A stretch of 64,000 nucleotides of DNA. Origin: an uncultured Bacteroidales bacterium (GTDB lineage Bacteria; Bacteroidota; Bacteroidia; Bacteroidales; Bacteroidaceae). Shown one piece after another: positions 1 through 7,968 of the stretch. The stretch is taken from contig CADCDP010000001.1 of the NCBI GenBank assembly GCA_902800305.1, forward strand, positions 124,001 to 188,000, in the 5' to 3' direction. Every line of letters starts with the position of its first letter. The first letter of the stretch is position 1. The translations under genes and the position numbers were made by a program. A model generated the notes under the pieces. The model was given only the letters and a program-made list of their open reading frames with translations. It was not told the DNA's origin and searched no databases.

Positions 1-425
1 AGCGTAAGAACTTCTTTCCTGAAAGCGGACGGATGGTTGACCTTATCCCCCTGATGGTGAAGCATAAGGTGGAGAAATACTTTGTACCTCAGTCGTCGGC
101 GCATAACGATGACATGAAGAATATGCTTGATGAAGCAGAGCTGGATCATGACGAGGCGGTGATGTACTATACGGTGCCCAACGACTTTGCCCCCGATGAG
201 AAGTTTGACTATAATATGCTCGTGTTCTTCTCGCCCGAAGGAATCCATTCGTTGGTGAAGAACTTCCCTAAATTCAAGCAGGGTAAAATCAAGGTGGCTT
301 GTCTGGGAACGAAGACGATTAAGGCGGCAGAGGAAGTGGGCTTGCATGTAGATTATCAACCTACACCCGAGCTTCGTTCTGTGCCTGCCATTATAGAGGC
401 ATACGCAAAAACGCTCAAGAAGTAG
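1..425 (+). CDS. hemD: Uroporphyrinogen-III synthase, C-terminal part (5' end outside window)
   Basis: The reading frame is open from the first bases of the window (frame starting at base 3) to a TAG at 423-425, so the gene begins upstream and only about 140 C-terminal residues are seen. The visible part has the features of the C-terminal lobe of HemD: a conserved stretch around VFFSPEGIHSLVKNFP, then KVACLGTKTIKAAEEVGL and the ending PTPELRSVPAIIEAY. HemD closes and rearranges hydroxymethylbilane to uroporphyrinogen III in tetrapyrrole synthesis. The rnpA gene follows 17 bases later on the same strand, an order common in Bacteroidales. The family is low in sequence identity, so the call rests on the pattern and the neighbours. 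Confidence 0.8.
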   Translation, partial: RKNFFPESGRMVDLIPLMVKHKVEKYFVPQSSAHNDDMKNMLDEAELDHDEAVMYYTVPNDFAPDEKFDYNMLVFFSPEGIHSLVKNFPKFKQGKIKVACLGTKTIKAAEEVGLHVDYQPTPELRSVPAIIEAYAKTLKK

Positions 426-442
426 TTCACGATGAATTGCTG

Positions 443-892
443 ATGGACAATACGTTGACCAAATCGGAGCGACTGACCAGTAAGCTCCAGATAGATAAAC
501 TTTTTGCAGGAGGAAATGCGTCGATGGCGGCTTTCCCCCTGCGAGTTGTTTATATGAAGAATACGGAACGGAAGGTTGCGGAGGACGGGCAACGGACAGC
601 CGGTGAGGAACAAGGCATGAAGGACACCACGCAACGCCCTCCCGTGTCCATCCTTGTGTCCGTTCCGAAGAAACGCTTTCGCCATGCAGTTGACCGCAAT
701 CGCATGAAGCGTTTGGTGCGAGAGGCTTATCGCCTCAACAAGAAGATGCTTTGGGACGCGCTTGCCGACAAAGACTATTCCCTTGTGATGGCTTTCGTCT
801 GTATCACCGACCAGCTCCCTTCGTTCTATGCTGTCAACAAAAGCATGAAGAAAGCGATTACCCGAATTGCCGAGAGTTTGAACAAACCATGA
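443..892 (+). CDS. rnpA: Ribonuclease P protein component
   Basis: Protein subunit of RNase P, which helps the catalytic RNA remove 5' leaders from tRNA precursors. The diagnostic basic helix is present near residues 85-97 ([15 protein letters not shown]), preceded by the strand [14 protein letters not shown]. The protein is about 149 residues, longer than the roughly 120 of E. coli RnpA, because of a polar insertion (about residues 37-62) before the second strand; insertions here are usual in Bacteroidales. I chose ATG 443; an in-frame TTG at 437 would add two residues. The stop overlaps the start of yidD (ATGA), so the two are probably translationally coupled. Confidence 0.93.
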   Translation: MDNTLTKSERLTSKLQIDKLFAGGNASMAAFPLRVVYMKNTERKVAEDGQRTAGEEQGMKDTTQRPPVSILVSVPKKRFRHAVDRNRMKRLVREAYRLNKKMLWDALADKDYSLVMAFVCITDQLPSFYAVNKSMKKAITRIAESLNKP

Positions 893-1155
893 AAAGACGT
901 GCGTCGGTAGGCTCTCGCATCGTTTCGCTGATAGCTTACCTCTTCCTTCTTCCCATCTATTTCTATCGCATGGTCATTTCGCCCATGCTACCACCCACAT
1001 GCCGCTTCACCCCCACTTGTTCCCAATACGCCATCGAGGCCATTCGGCGACACGGTCCCTTCAAAGGACTCTATCTGGCATGTCGCCGACTGTTGCGATG
1101 CCATCCTTGGGGAGGAAGTGGATATGACCCTGTCCCAGAAACGTTCCATTGGTAG
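889..1155 (+). CDS. yidD: Membrane protein insertion efficiency factor YidD
   Basis: Small protein of 88 residues with the YidD signature: a hydrophobic amphipathic N-terminal segment (residues 11-28), then [15 protein letters not shown] and the C-terminal [13 protein letters not shown]. YidD supports membrane-protein insertion together with YidC and is nearly always next to rnpA, as here. The ATG at 889 overlaps the rnpA stop by four bases. A longer frame beginning at 751 is open but overlaps most of the rnpA 3' half, so the internal ATG was chosen. Confidence 0.93.
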   Translation: MKRRASVGSRIVSLIAYLFLLPIYFYRMVISPMLPPTCRFTPTCSQYAIEAIRRHGPFKGLYLACRRLLRCHPWGGSGYDPVPETFHW

Positions 1156-1160
1156 TCGCC

Positions 1161-1841
1161 ATGTTCAATTTCCATACACATAACGTGGACGATGTTCCGT
1201 GCATCCTGAACGTCCGTCTTGACGGTGGTGTCGCACAGGATGCTGCTTGTTCTGCCCCTCAGAAGAGCGGAGTGGCCTTGTCGGTAGGGCTGCATCCTTG
1301 GAATGTCGCCTCCGATTGGCAAGAACGAGTGGAGAAAGTGCGCTCTATGGCTGCGTCCGACAGGGTGTGGACAATCGGCGAATGCGGCTTGGATAAGGTT
1401 CGTGGTGGGGCTTTCTCGCAACAAATGGAGGCTTTTCGTGCTCAAGTGGCTCTTGCGGAAGAGCTGGAGAAGCCGATGGTCATCCATTGTGTCAAGGCAT
1501 TCGACGAACTATTGGCCTTGCGCCGCGAACTGTTGGAGCAGCATCGACGAGAGGGTAGGGGAGTGCAGCCTTGGGTTGTTCATGGTTTCCGTGGAAAGCC
1601 AGAACAGGCAAAACAACTGATGGCCAAAGGATTGTTGCTGTCCTTCGGCCATCACTACCACGTTGAAACGTTACGTTTCGTTTTTACTACTTCTTGTCCT
1701 TTTTATCTCGAAACGGACGATTCTCCCTTTTCTGTCCGTCAAATTTACGGTCAGGTCGCTCGCCATCTCGACGTGGACGTCGCTCGTCTCGAAACTCTCT
1801 GCGACCCTCGTCAAACGCTTTTTCGCCACGCGATTTCTTGA
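1161..1841 (+). CDS. TatD-family metal-dependent hydrolase
   Basis: A 226-residue protein of the TatD deoxyribonuclease-like branch of the amidohydrolase superfamily. The metal ligands are all visible: H-x-H at residues 5 and 7 (FNFHTHN), the Glu of GECGLDK, His in MVIHCVKAFDE, His in WVVHGFRG, and the late Asp in FYLETDDSPF. It is shorter than E. coli TatD (about 260). ATG 1161 starts six bases after the yidD stop; a TTG at 1149 would overlap yidD and is less likely. The last 155 bases, including the ETDD motif, are also coding on the opposite strand for the tail of the RNA methyltransferase. Substrate is not predictable; bacterial relatives act on DNA ends or D-aminoacyl-tRNA. Confidence 0.88.
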   Translation: MFNFHTHNVDDVPCILNVRLDGGVAQDAACSAPQKSGVALSVGLHPWNVASDWQERVEKVRSMAASDRVWTIGECGLDKVRGGAFSQQMEAFRAQVALAEELEKPMVIHCVKAFDELLALRRELLEQHRREGRGVQPWVVHGFRGKPEQAKQLMAKGLLLSFGHHYHVETLRFVFTTSCPFYLETDDSPFSVRQIYGQVARHLDVDVARLETLCDPRQTLFRHAIS

Positions 1842-3474
1842 ATCCGCCTTGACCAGCGAAAAACTCTTTGCGAGCAGCTTGACGTGACTCCCGATTATCG
1901 GAATCTCGCCTCTCGGAGTGCTCGAAACGGTCGCCCTTCCTGTCTCTGAAGTCATTTCTTCGTTCGTCCCTGAAGTCGTTTCTCCGTTCGCCTCGATCCC
2001 ATCTGCGTTCATCTCGTTCATCCCAATCTTTCTTCACGTGAATCTTTCGGTCACCCCACTTTCCTAAATGGCGGTTGATAATCTCAGCTTCTTCTTCATC
2101 GGCTGCCTCAAACATCCGCATGTGTCTTTCCCCACGCTTTTCCTTCCATTCGTGTTCGTCGCTTGAGGCTCGTCGTTCGTTGTCCTTAAAGGGCTTCGAC
2201 TTGAAGTAGTGGCTCTCGTCATCCGTCTTTTGTTCACCACCCCATTCGCCATCCTCGTTTCTCTTGTGCGGCTTGAATTTTAGGTTACGCTGACGGTCTT
2301 CGTCCGACTTGATGTCAAGCCCTTCCTCGCGGCGCTCACGCAGCGAACCATCGAAAATCTGGTACTTACGGAACTCACATTCGAGTGAGCCGTTGAACAG
2401 GGCAAACTTTGTGGATGGACGGAAGCCTATCTTGTCGAATAGCTCCTCATGGTGGCTGATAATCCAAGCATCATTGCCCACAAAGTTGCGTTTCAGAATC
2501 CGTCCGATGGTCTCGTACAGCTCGAAGATGTCGTCCGTCGTGATGCGGTCTCCGTATGGCGGATTAGTCACCATAATGGCCTTGTCGAGTGGCTTCTCAA
2601 ACTCGTAGAAGTCGCGCTGTTCCACACTCACCACGTCCTTCACGCCAGCGTTCAGCACATTGTCGGTGGCTATCTGTACCGCCTGACGGTTGATGTCGTA
2701 GCCGTAGATTTTATGCTCAAATTCCCGTTCTTGGCTATCGTCGTTGTAGATGCGGTCGAAGAGGGCGCTATCGAAGTCCTTCCACTTCTCGAAAGCATAC
2801 TCCTTGCGGAACACACCCGGATAGACATTCTGAGCGATGAGTGCCGCCTCGATGAGGATGGTGCCCGAACCGCAGAAGGGGTCGATGAGGTCGCACTCTC
2901 CGTCCCATCCCGTCAGCAGGATGAGGCCAGCAGCCAGCACTTCGTTGATGGGGGCGGGCACTGTGGCTGTCTTATAACCACGCTGATGCAGACTTTCACC
3001 CGACGAATCGAGCGAAATCGTCACCTCTTCTTCTGCAATGTGTACGTTGATGCGCAGGTCGGGGTTGCTGATGCCCACGTTGGGACGGTCGCCGCCTGTC
3101 TTCTCACGCCAGTAGTCGGCTATGGCATCCTTCACACGGTATGCCACAAACTTCGAGTGTCGGAAGTTCTCGCTGAAGACGACAGAATCTACCAAAAACG
3201 TGTTGTGTACGTCCATGTACTTCGACCAGTCGATTTTCTTTGCCGCTTCATACACTTCATCGGCATCGGTTGCCTTAAACACCTTGATGGGCTTCAGAAT
3301 CTTCACGGCCGTGCGTGTACAGAAATTCGCCTTGTAGAGCATTTCCTGGTCACCCGTGAAGGCCACCATGCGACGGCCAATCTCTACATTGTTGGCTCCG
3401 AGGTTGATAAGTTCCTTCGCAAGGACTTCCTCCAGTCCTTGGAACGTTTTAGCTATGATTCGAAATTCTTGCAT
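1687..3474 (-). CDS. THUMP-domain class I SAM-dependent RNA methyltransferase with long charged tail
   Basis: 595 residues. The N-terminal 160 residues match the THUMP/ferredoxin-like RNA-binding region of the RlmL/YpsC family (start MQEFRIIAKTFQGLEEVLAKE). A Rossmann methyltransferase follows, with SAM motif I DPFCGSGTILIEAAL near residue 195 and the catalytic NPPYGDRI near 305, typical of base-N methylation; the 23S rRNA N2-guanosine enzyme RlmL is the closest well-known relative. Residues from about 385 form a low-complexity tail very rich in Arg, Asp, Glu and Lys, with local repeats such as DERRNDFRDERRNDFRD. Such a tail may bind RNA (inference). Third gene of a tdk-cysE-methyltransferase transcription unit, 32 bases after cysE. 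Its 3' end overlaps tatD. Confidence 0.88.
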   Translation of the reverse strand: MQEFRIIAKTFQGLEEVLAKELINLGANNVEIGRRMVAFTGDQEMLYKANFCTRTAVKILKPIKVFKATDADEVYEAAKKIDWSKYMDVHNTFLVDSVVFSENFRHSKFVAYRVKDAIADYWREKTGGDRPNVGISNPDLRINVHIAEEEVTISLDSSGESLHQRGYKTATVPAPINEVLAAGLILLTGWDGECDLIDPFCGSGTILIEAALIAQNVYPGVFRKEYAFEKWKDFDSALFDRIYNDDSQEREFEHKIYGYDINRQAVQIATDNVLNAGVKDVVSVEQRDFYEFEKPLDKAIMVTNPPYGDRITTDDIFELYETIGRILKRNFVGNDAWIISHHEELFDKIGFRPSTKFALFNGSLECEFRKYQIFDGSLRERREEGLDIKSDEDRQRNLKFKPHKRNEDGEWGGEQKTDDESHYFKSKPFKDNERRASSDEHEWKEKRGERHMRMFEAADEEEAEIINRHLGKWGDRKIHVKKDWDERDERRWDRGERRNDFRDERRNDFRDRKGDRFEHSERRDSDNRESRQAARKEFFAGQGGFKKSRGEKAFDEGRREFRDERRPRRDGERPDRKFDGQKRENRPFRDKKDKK

Positions 3475-3506
3475 ATTCTTGTTGATATCTATAAGAAGCG
3501 TGTGTG

Positions 3507-4424
3507 TTACCTCTTTTGGGTCAAGCTGGCTCCAGCAGGCACATCCTGCGTCACCCAGATGTTGCCGCCTATCACGGCACCCTTGCCAATCGTGATGCGT
3601 CCCAAGATGGAGGCATTGGAATAGACAATCACGTCGTCCTCCAAGATGGGGTGGCGCGGAATGCCTTTGATGGGGTTGCCGTCCTTGTCCAAGGGGAAGC
3701 TCTTTGCTCCCAGCGTCACGCCTTGGTAGAGCTTGACATTGTTGCCGATGATGCAGGTCTCGCCAATCACCACACCCGTGCCGTGGTCGATGGTGAAATA
3801 CTCACCGATGGTGGCTCCAGGATGGATGTCGATACCTGTTTCCGAGTGTGCCATCTCCGTCAGCATTCGTGGAATGAGCGGCACCTCGAGCATCCACAGT
3901 TCGTGGGCGATGCGGTAGACCGTCAGTTCCTTGATGACAGGGTAGCAACTGATGATTTCCCCATAGTTCTTTGCTGCCGGGTCGCCGTTGAAGGCTGCCA
4001 CCACATCGGTGGCGAGCACACGGCGCAATTCGGGCAGATGACTGATGAATTTCTCTGCTCGTTCCTCCGCCATGCGGCGCATCTCAGTGTTGATGGTGTT
4101 TTGGTTGTAGGCAGCAAAGACCGCTGTTCTCTCCTCGAAATTGGAGAACGAAAGTCCCGCTTGTATCTGCTTGACCAAAAGGGAGTGAAGTAGCTCGATA
4201 TCTACACCGAGGTGATACTTCAGCGTGTTTGTGTTGATGCAGGGCTGACCGTAATACCCCGGAAAGATAATGCCTCGCACAAGGTCAATGATTTGCCTTA
4301 GCACATCGCTTGATGGCAATGGCACACCGTCGCTGTGTTCGTGATAGAGGTCTTTGTAAGATGCCGGACATGCCAACTCGTCAACCGTTTTGGACAATGT
4401 CTTCGTGAAAGTTTTGATGCTCAT
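3507..4424 (-). CDS. cysE: Serine O-acetyltransferase
   Basis: Transfers acetyl from acetyl-CoA to L-serine, the first step of cysteine synthesis. The 305-residue length is typical of the Bacteroidota form, longer than the 273 of E. coli. An alpha-helical N-terminal half is followed by a left-handed beta-helix of hexapeptide repeats, with the active-site region DIHPGATIGEYFTIDHGTG and then VVIGETCIIGNNVKLYQGVT and LGAKSF. ATG 4424 lies nine bases after the tdk stop, so the two are co-transcribed. Confidence 0.93.
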   Translation of the reverse strand: MSIKTFTKTLSKTVDELACPASYKDLYHEHSDGVPLPSSDVLRQIIDLVRGIIFPGYYGQPCINTNTLKYHLGVDIELLHSLLVKQIQAGLSFSNFEERTAVFAAYNQNTINTEMRRMAEERAEKFISHLPELRRVLATDVVAAFNGDPAAKNYGEIISCYPVIKELTVYRIAHELWMLEVPLIPRMLTEMAHSETGIDIHPGATIGEYFTIDHGTGVVIGETCIIGNNVKLYQGVTLGAKSFPLDKDGNPIKGIPRHPILEDDVIVYSNASILGRITIGKGAVIGGNIWVTQDVPAGASLTQKR

Positions 4425-4433
4425 TTTCTCCAG

Positions 4434-5015
4434 TTATCTATGCATTTCTCGCTGATAGCATTCGCGGCACAAAGGTTCATATTCGTTTGTCGCACCCAGC
4501 TGAACCTGTTGGTCGCCAGCCACTTTGCGGTGACTGATGTAGGCAAGGCTGCCGCAGCGCACACAGATGGCATGGACTTTCATCACCTCGTCGGCAATGG
4601 CACACAGATTCGGCATTGGGCCAAAAGGCTTACCCATATAGTCCACATCAAGTCCTGCCACAATCACGCGGATGCCCTTCTCTGCCAGCCGGTTGCAGAT
4701 ACTGGGAAGATTCTCGTCGAAGAACTGCGCCTCGTCGATGCCGATGACATCGCTGTTGCTGCCCAAGAGCAGGATGCTGGCAGAGTTCTCCACAGGTGTC
4801 GATGGAATCGCCACACCCTCGTGGGTCACCACATCGTCGTCGCTGTAGCGCGTGTCGATGGCTGGCTTAAAGATTTCCACCTTCTGATGGGCAAACTGAG
4901 CTCGTTTCATGCGGCGTATCAGCTCTTCCGTCTTGCCCGAAAACATGCTGCCGCAAATCACTTCCACTCTGCCTCGGTGGCTCATCTCTCCACCTCGGTA
5001 TGACAATGTTGACAT
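4434..5015 (-). CDS. tdk: Thymidine kinase
   Basis: Type II thymidine kinase of 193 residues, salvaging thymidine to dTMP with ATP. P-loop GSMFSGKT at residues 22-29, the Walker B/catalytic region [12 protein letters not shown], and a zinc ribbon made by CVRCGS and the C-terminal CRECY pair. The start at 5015 ([13 protein letters not shown]) is favoured because it sits about 18 bases from the predicted transcription start; Met11 is a possible alternative. First gene of a unit with cysE and the RNA methyltransferase. Confidence 0.94.
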   Translation of the reverse strand: MSTLSYRGGEMSHRGRVEVICGSMFSGKTEELIRRMKRAQFAHQKVEIFKPAIDTRYSDDDVVTHEGVAIPSTPVENSASILLLGSNSDVIGIDEAQFFDENLPSICNRLAEKGIRVIVAGLDVDYMGKPFGPMPNLCAIADEVMKVHAICVRCGSLAYISHRKVAGDQQVQLGATNEYEPLCRECYQREMHR

Positions 5016-5038
5016 GATGCTTGGAATGAAATTTTCGG

Positions 5039-5069
5039 CAAAGGTAGTTAGTAAAATTCGAACTACAAA
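5039..5069 (-). promoter_or_regulatory. Bacteroidota-type promoter of tdk-cysE
   Basis: On the minus strand a -33 element TTTG (complement of 5066-5069) is followed after 19 bases by TACCTTTG (complement of 5039-5046), an exact TAnnTTTG -7 box. Transcription would start roughly at 5033, giving a leader of about 18 bases before the tdk ATG. Confidence 0.75.
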
Positions 5070-5226
5070 ATTTTAGAGGAACAAAATAGGGTGGGGGTGG
5101 CATCAAAATAGATTGCTGAGCCATTTTTTTCTTTTCCTTTACTACAAAAAAGTCTCATTACGTACCGCAAAAAACACGCCCTCTTCACCCCCAACCCCAC
5201 TCTCTTTTCATCCCCACCTCCCCTCG

Positions 5227-5325
5227 GCTCGTCACCCTAAAAACGGTCTGAGTCACACCGCCACCCTCGGTGTGACTCAGACCGGCACCCTCGGTGTGAC
5301 TCACACCGTTTTTGAAGTGACGAGC
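5227..5325. repeat. Nested palindromic repeat element, copy A (upstream of fimbrial operon)
   Basis: A 99-bp nested inverted repeat. Outer 9-bp arms (GCTCGTCAC at 5227-5235, GTGACGAGC at 5317-5325) are perfect. A second pair AAAAACGGT (5239-5247) and ACCGTTTTT (5305-5313) lies inside. A perfect 16-bp stem with core GAGTCACACCG spans 5245-5260 and 5268-5283 around a 7-base loop, and the unit CACCCTCGGTGTGACTCA is then repeated with a 24-base period. A related element lies at 20026-20107, on the other side of the + strand fimbrial operon. The rest of the 550-base gap between tdk and the first fimbrial gene holds the two promoters listed here and nothing else that I recognise. Function unknown. 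Confidence 0.9.
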
Positions 5326-5479
5326 GTAAGGTTTAGGGGCTTCTTTCTGAAGGACAGAAGGGGTGAAAGAGAAAGGTGGACGGAAGATAGCAAAAATGGG
5401 GCATAAATGTCTAATGCAGTTATCAGAACACGAAAAAAGCTTGGAAAAATGCCGTATGGCATCAGATTTTGTTCGTTTT

Positions 5480-5512
5480 TTTGGGCAGTTTGAACGAAAA
5501 GCTTTAATTTTG
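5480..5512 (+). promoter_or_regulatory. Predicted promoter of the + strand fimbrial operon
   Basis: TTTG at 5480-5483 is followed 21 bases later by TAATTTTG at 5505-5512, an exact TAnnTTTG -7 box. Transcription would begin near 5518, about 48 bases before the preferred ATG at 5567. No other strong promoter is evident until the end of the operon near 20.0 kb. Confidence 0.7.
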
Positions 5513-5566
5513 TATTGATGATATCATGGGAAGGGCATCTTGTGCCCGTGTGAGTTGTGGCATAAA

Positions 5567-7081
5567 ATGACAAAGAGAAAAAAGACACATCGATTGTCAG
5601 GCAGAATATTGATGCTTTTGTTGGCCATAGTGGGGGGAGTATCGTGTACACAGACGGAAGTGGTGACAGGTGACTCCATCGATAGCGCCCCTGCTGAGGT
5701 CTCATTCAGTGTGTCCACCGTTGCTGACCCATTGCCAACCCGTGCAGGAGCGATGGGCTTCATCTCTTCCACCGATATGCTGAAAGGTGCAGATTACGGA
5801 TTTGGCGTTTTCGCGTTTTATACTGACGGGAATGTGTGGGACTACTTCGATGGCACATCGGGGAAGGAGCTGCCACCTCCCAACTTCATGTATAACCAGC
5901 CCGTCGAGTGGACTGACATGGAAGGAGAGGAGGGCGCTTGGCTCTATAACCCCGTGAAATACTGGCCTAATGACAACACACCAGCTGACGACGAGGGTGC
6001 CACGGGTTCGCAGGAGCATAGTTATGTGAGTTTCTTTGCTTACGCCCCTTACGTGGCAGAGGCATCATTGGTAGGGACGGAAACAGGCATTTATGCCCTG
6101 TCTGGTAATGCGGAGGTGGGTTCTCCCTTTCTTTGTTATCGCTTAGATACGAAGGGGGGCAATCTCTTGAAAACGGGAGAAGAGCAAGTGGACCTGCTGT
6201 GGGGGCTTCGTGGCAAATACACCTATCAGGAGGCTGATGGAACCGACAATACCATCCCCACATTGGGAAATGCCTACAACACCGATTTGACCAAGCAGAC
6301 GGTGAACGAACAGGTGAAATTCCTCTTCAAACACGCCCTGTCGAGGTTCACCATCACGGTGCAGGGGCTTTTCGACCACATCAACAACGAGGACGAATCG
6401 CCCAACTATCCTATCGATGTGAATGAGAACACAAAGATTTTGATTGAAAGCGTCGATTTCGATGGGTCACCCCTGTTTAAAGAAGGAAAACTTTACATCG
6501 CCCCTCGTGTGGGGAGTACGGATGTACCTGAATGGGATGTGACGGGATCGGCCAATTTGAACATGAAGGTGGAAGGGACGGACATCAATCCTGAGATGAG
6601 CGACACCTACGAGGTCGAAGGGGGTGGAGCAACAGAAACATACCATAGCGATGCGCTCATCGACCGAACTGATGCAGCCGATGCCTTGACCGACTTTGAG
6701 GCCCTGCCTACGGGTGTGACACATACGGAACGGTCGCTTTTCATTTCGGAGGATACCTATTATCTGGTGATTCCCAACAAGGGACAGGTGACAACCGACA
6801 CACCCATGAAGATTCGGATGGTTTACTACGTCATCACCTACGACCCTCAGCTGAAACTGAACACCCCGAAATACTACTCCATCGTGAAGAACGACGTGAC
6901 TGCCACCTTCTCCACCGCCTTCGCCTTCGAAGCCAACAAGTCCTACAAACTGCGCTTGCAGCCAGGCTTGACCACGGTGAAGTTTGAGGTTGTGGAAATC
7001 GACGAATGGGGCAGAAGCGTAGTGCTGGATGCCGTGGTGAAGGATTGGGTGGTGGAGACACACGAATATAATGTGGAATAA
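5567..7081 (+). CDS. Fimbrillin-family lipoprotein 1 (Mfa/FimA-like)
   Basis: 504 residues, secreted. The N-terminus is basic, then hydrophobic (ILMLLLAIVGGVSC), with a lipobox-type Cys at residue 27 that should be acylated after signal peptidase II cleavage. Three markers of fimbrillin-like beta-sandwich proteins are visible in order: SFFAYAPYV, VDLLWGL and FKHALSRFTITV. A T-R-A site at residues 58-60 (PLPTRAG) lies 32 residues after the Cys, where type V pilins are cut by an arginine-specific protease. ATG 5567 was preferred over an in-frame TTG at 5540, since it gives a normal signal peptide. First gene of the operon; its stop overlaps the next start (TAATG). Subunit role, stalk or accessory, cannot be assigned. 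Confidence 0.85.
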   Translation: MTKRKKTHRLSGRILMLLLAIVGGVSCTQTEVVTGDSIDSAPAEVSFSVSTVADPLPTRAGAMGFISSTDMLKGADYGFGVFAFYTDGNVWDYFDGTSGKELPPPNFMYNQPVEWTDMEGEEGAWLYNPVKYWPNDNTPADDEGATGSQEHSYVSFFAYAPYVAEASLVGTETGIYALSGNAEVGSPFLCYRLDTKGGNLLKTGEEQVDLLWGLRGKYTYQEADGTDNTIPTLGNAYNTDLTKQTVNEQVKFLFKHALSRFTITVQGLFDHINNEDESPNYPIDVNENTKILIESVDFDGSPLFKEGKLYIAPRVGSTDVPEWDVTGSANLNMKVEGTDINPEMSDTYEVEGGGATETYHSDALIDRTDAADALTDFEALPTGVTHTERSLFISEDTYYLVIPNKGQVTTDTPMKIRMVYYVITYDPQLKLNTPKYYSIVKNDVTATFSTAFAFEANKSYKLRLQPGLTTVKFEVVEIDEWGRSVVLDAVVKDWVVETHEYNVE

Positions 7082-7956
7082 TGGTTATGCGGTTTTACGG
7101 AAAGCAATGCTTACATATTATCCTGCTACTGACCCTCCTGCTGCTTGGGGTGGGTTGCACCGACGATGCGCCATCGGCAGAAAGTGACGTGCAGCAAGCC
7201 ATCACGTTTGAAGTGACCGAGGAAGCGTGGAAAGATGAGAGGGTGCAAATCACACGGAGCGATGCCACGATGCTGGAAGGGTTAAAAGCCGCAGACTTTG
7301 GACTTTACTGTTCAGAGTTCCATCTGAAAGACAGGGTTGTCAGGTGGAATGGTTCAAAATGGGACTATGGTAATACGTTTTTGTTGCCTGTCGGGAAAAA
7401 CCTTACCATCAGCGTCTATGCCTACGCTCCCTTTTATTGGGGTGGATATGACCCTATGGATATGGGTTCTGTGGAAGACAAGACCATCGAATTTCCTTGT
7501 GGAGCAGGCAACTGGGTAGACCTCCTGTGGGCAAACCAAGAAAACGTGGTATGCACAGGTGAGGTCACGCTCAATTTCCAACATGCCTTAGGAAAACTAA
7601 CCCTTGGCACCATCACTAATAACTATGGACGCTCCGTCACCTTGACCAACATATCGCTATCTGGATTCCACGACAAAGGAAATTTGTCATTGGTCAATGG
7701 AAATTGGACGAACAAAACAGGCACTCACGCCATCACACATTCACTTGGCTTAACGGTAGCCGATGGAGAAGCCAAGAACATCGGTGTCTTTAGTGTCATG
7801 CAGATACCTTGCGATGCTGTTGCGGTTGTGCTCAACTTCACCTGTGATGACTTCGGCACAGAAACGGTCACCTTCAATACTACCTTGGAACAAGGAAAGA
7901 ATAAAACGCTCAACATCACCATCACTAACAATTTCGAAGTGGTCATTGCCCCGTAA
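7081..7956 (+). CDS. Fimbrillin-family lipoprotein 2 (short)
   Basis: 291 residues, the smallest of the group. Signal peptide with lipobox LLLLGVGC (Cys26). Reduced forms of the family markers: ISVYAYAPF, VDLLWANQ and FQHALGKLTLGT. The putative processing site is T-R-S at residues 58-60 instead of T-R-A, 33 residues after the Cys. The ATG overlaps the stop of the previous gene by one base; Met3 at 7087 is an alternative start. At about 290 residues it is close to the size of a minimal two-domain pilin or an accessory subunit. The order and overlap suggest joint expression with lipoprotein 1. Confidence 0.78.
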   Translation: MVMRFYGKQCLHIILLLTLLLLGVGCTDDAPSAESDVQQAITFEVTEEAWKDERVQITRSDATMLEGLKAADFGLYCSEFHLKDRVVRWNGSKWDYGNTFLLPVGKNLTISVYAYAPFYWGGYDPMDMGSVEDKTIEFPCGAGNWVDLLWANQENVVCTGEVTLNFQHALGKLTLGTITNNYGRSVTLTNISLSGFHDKGNLSLVNGNWTNKTGTHAITHSLGLTVADGEAKNIGVFSVMQIPCDAVAVVLNFTCDDFGTETVTFNTTLEQGKNKTLNITITNNFEVVIAP

Positions 7957-7968
7957 AGACGTAAAAAC

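Noticed and set aside
1149-1160. TTG start for tatD overlapping yidD
   Set aside because: ATG 1161 gives the conserved N-terminus FNFHTHN directly and avoids the overlap.
2449-3624. 391-codon open frame on the + strand
   Set aside because: It lies wholly antisense to the THUMP methyltransferase and cysE, which have clear family motifs; its translation is His/Val-rich shadow sequence.
5113-5406. 97-codon frame spanning palindromic element A
   Set aside because: Its middle merely translates the repeat (TLGVTQTGTLGVTHTV); no start signal and no conserved protein features. A similar artefact lies at 20056-20274.
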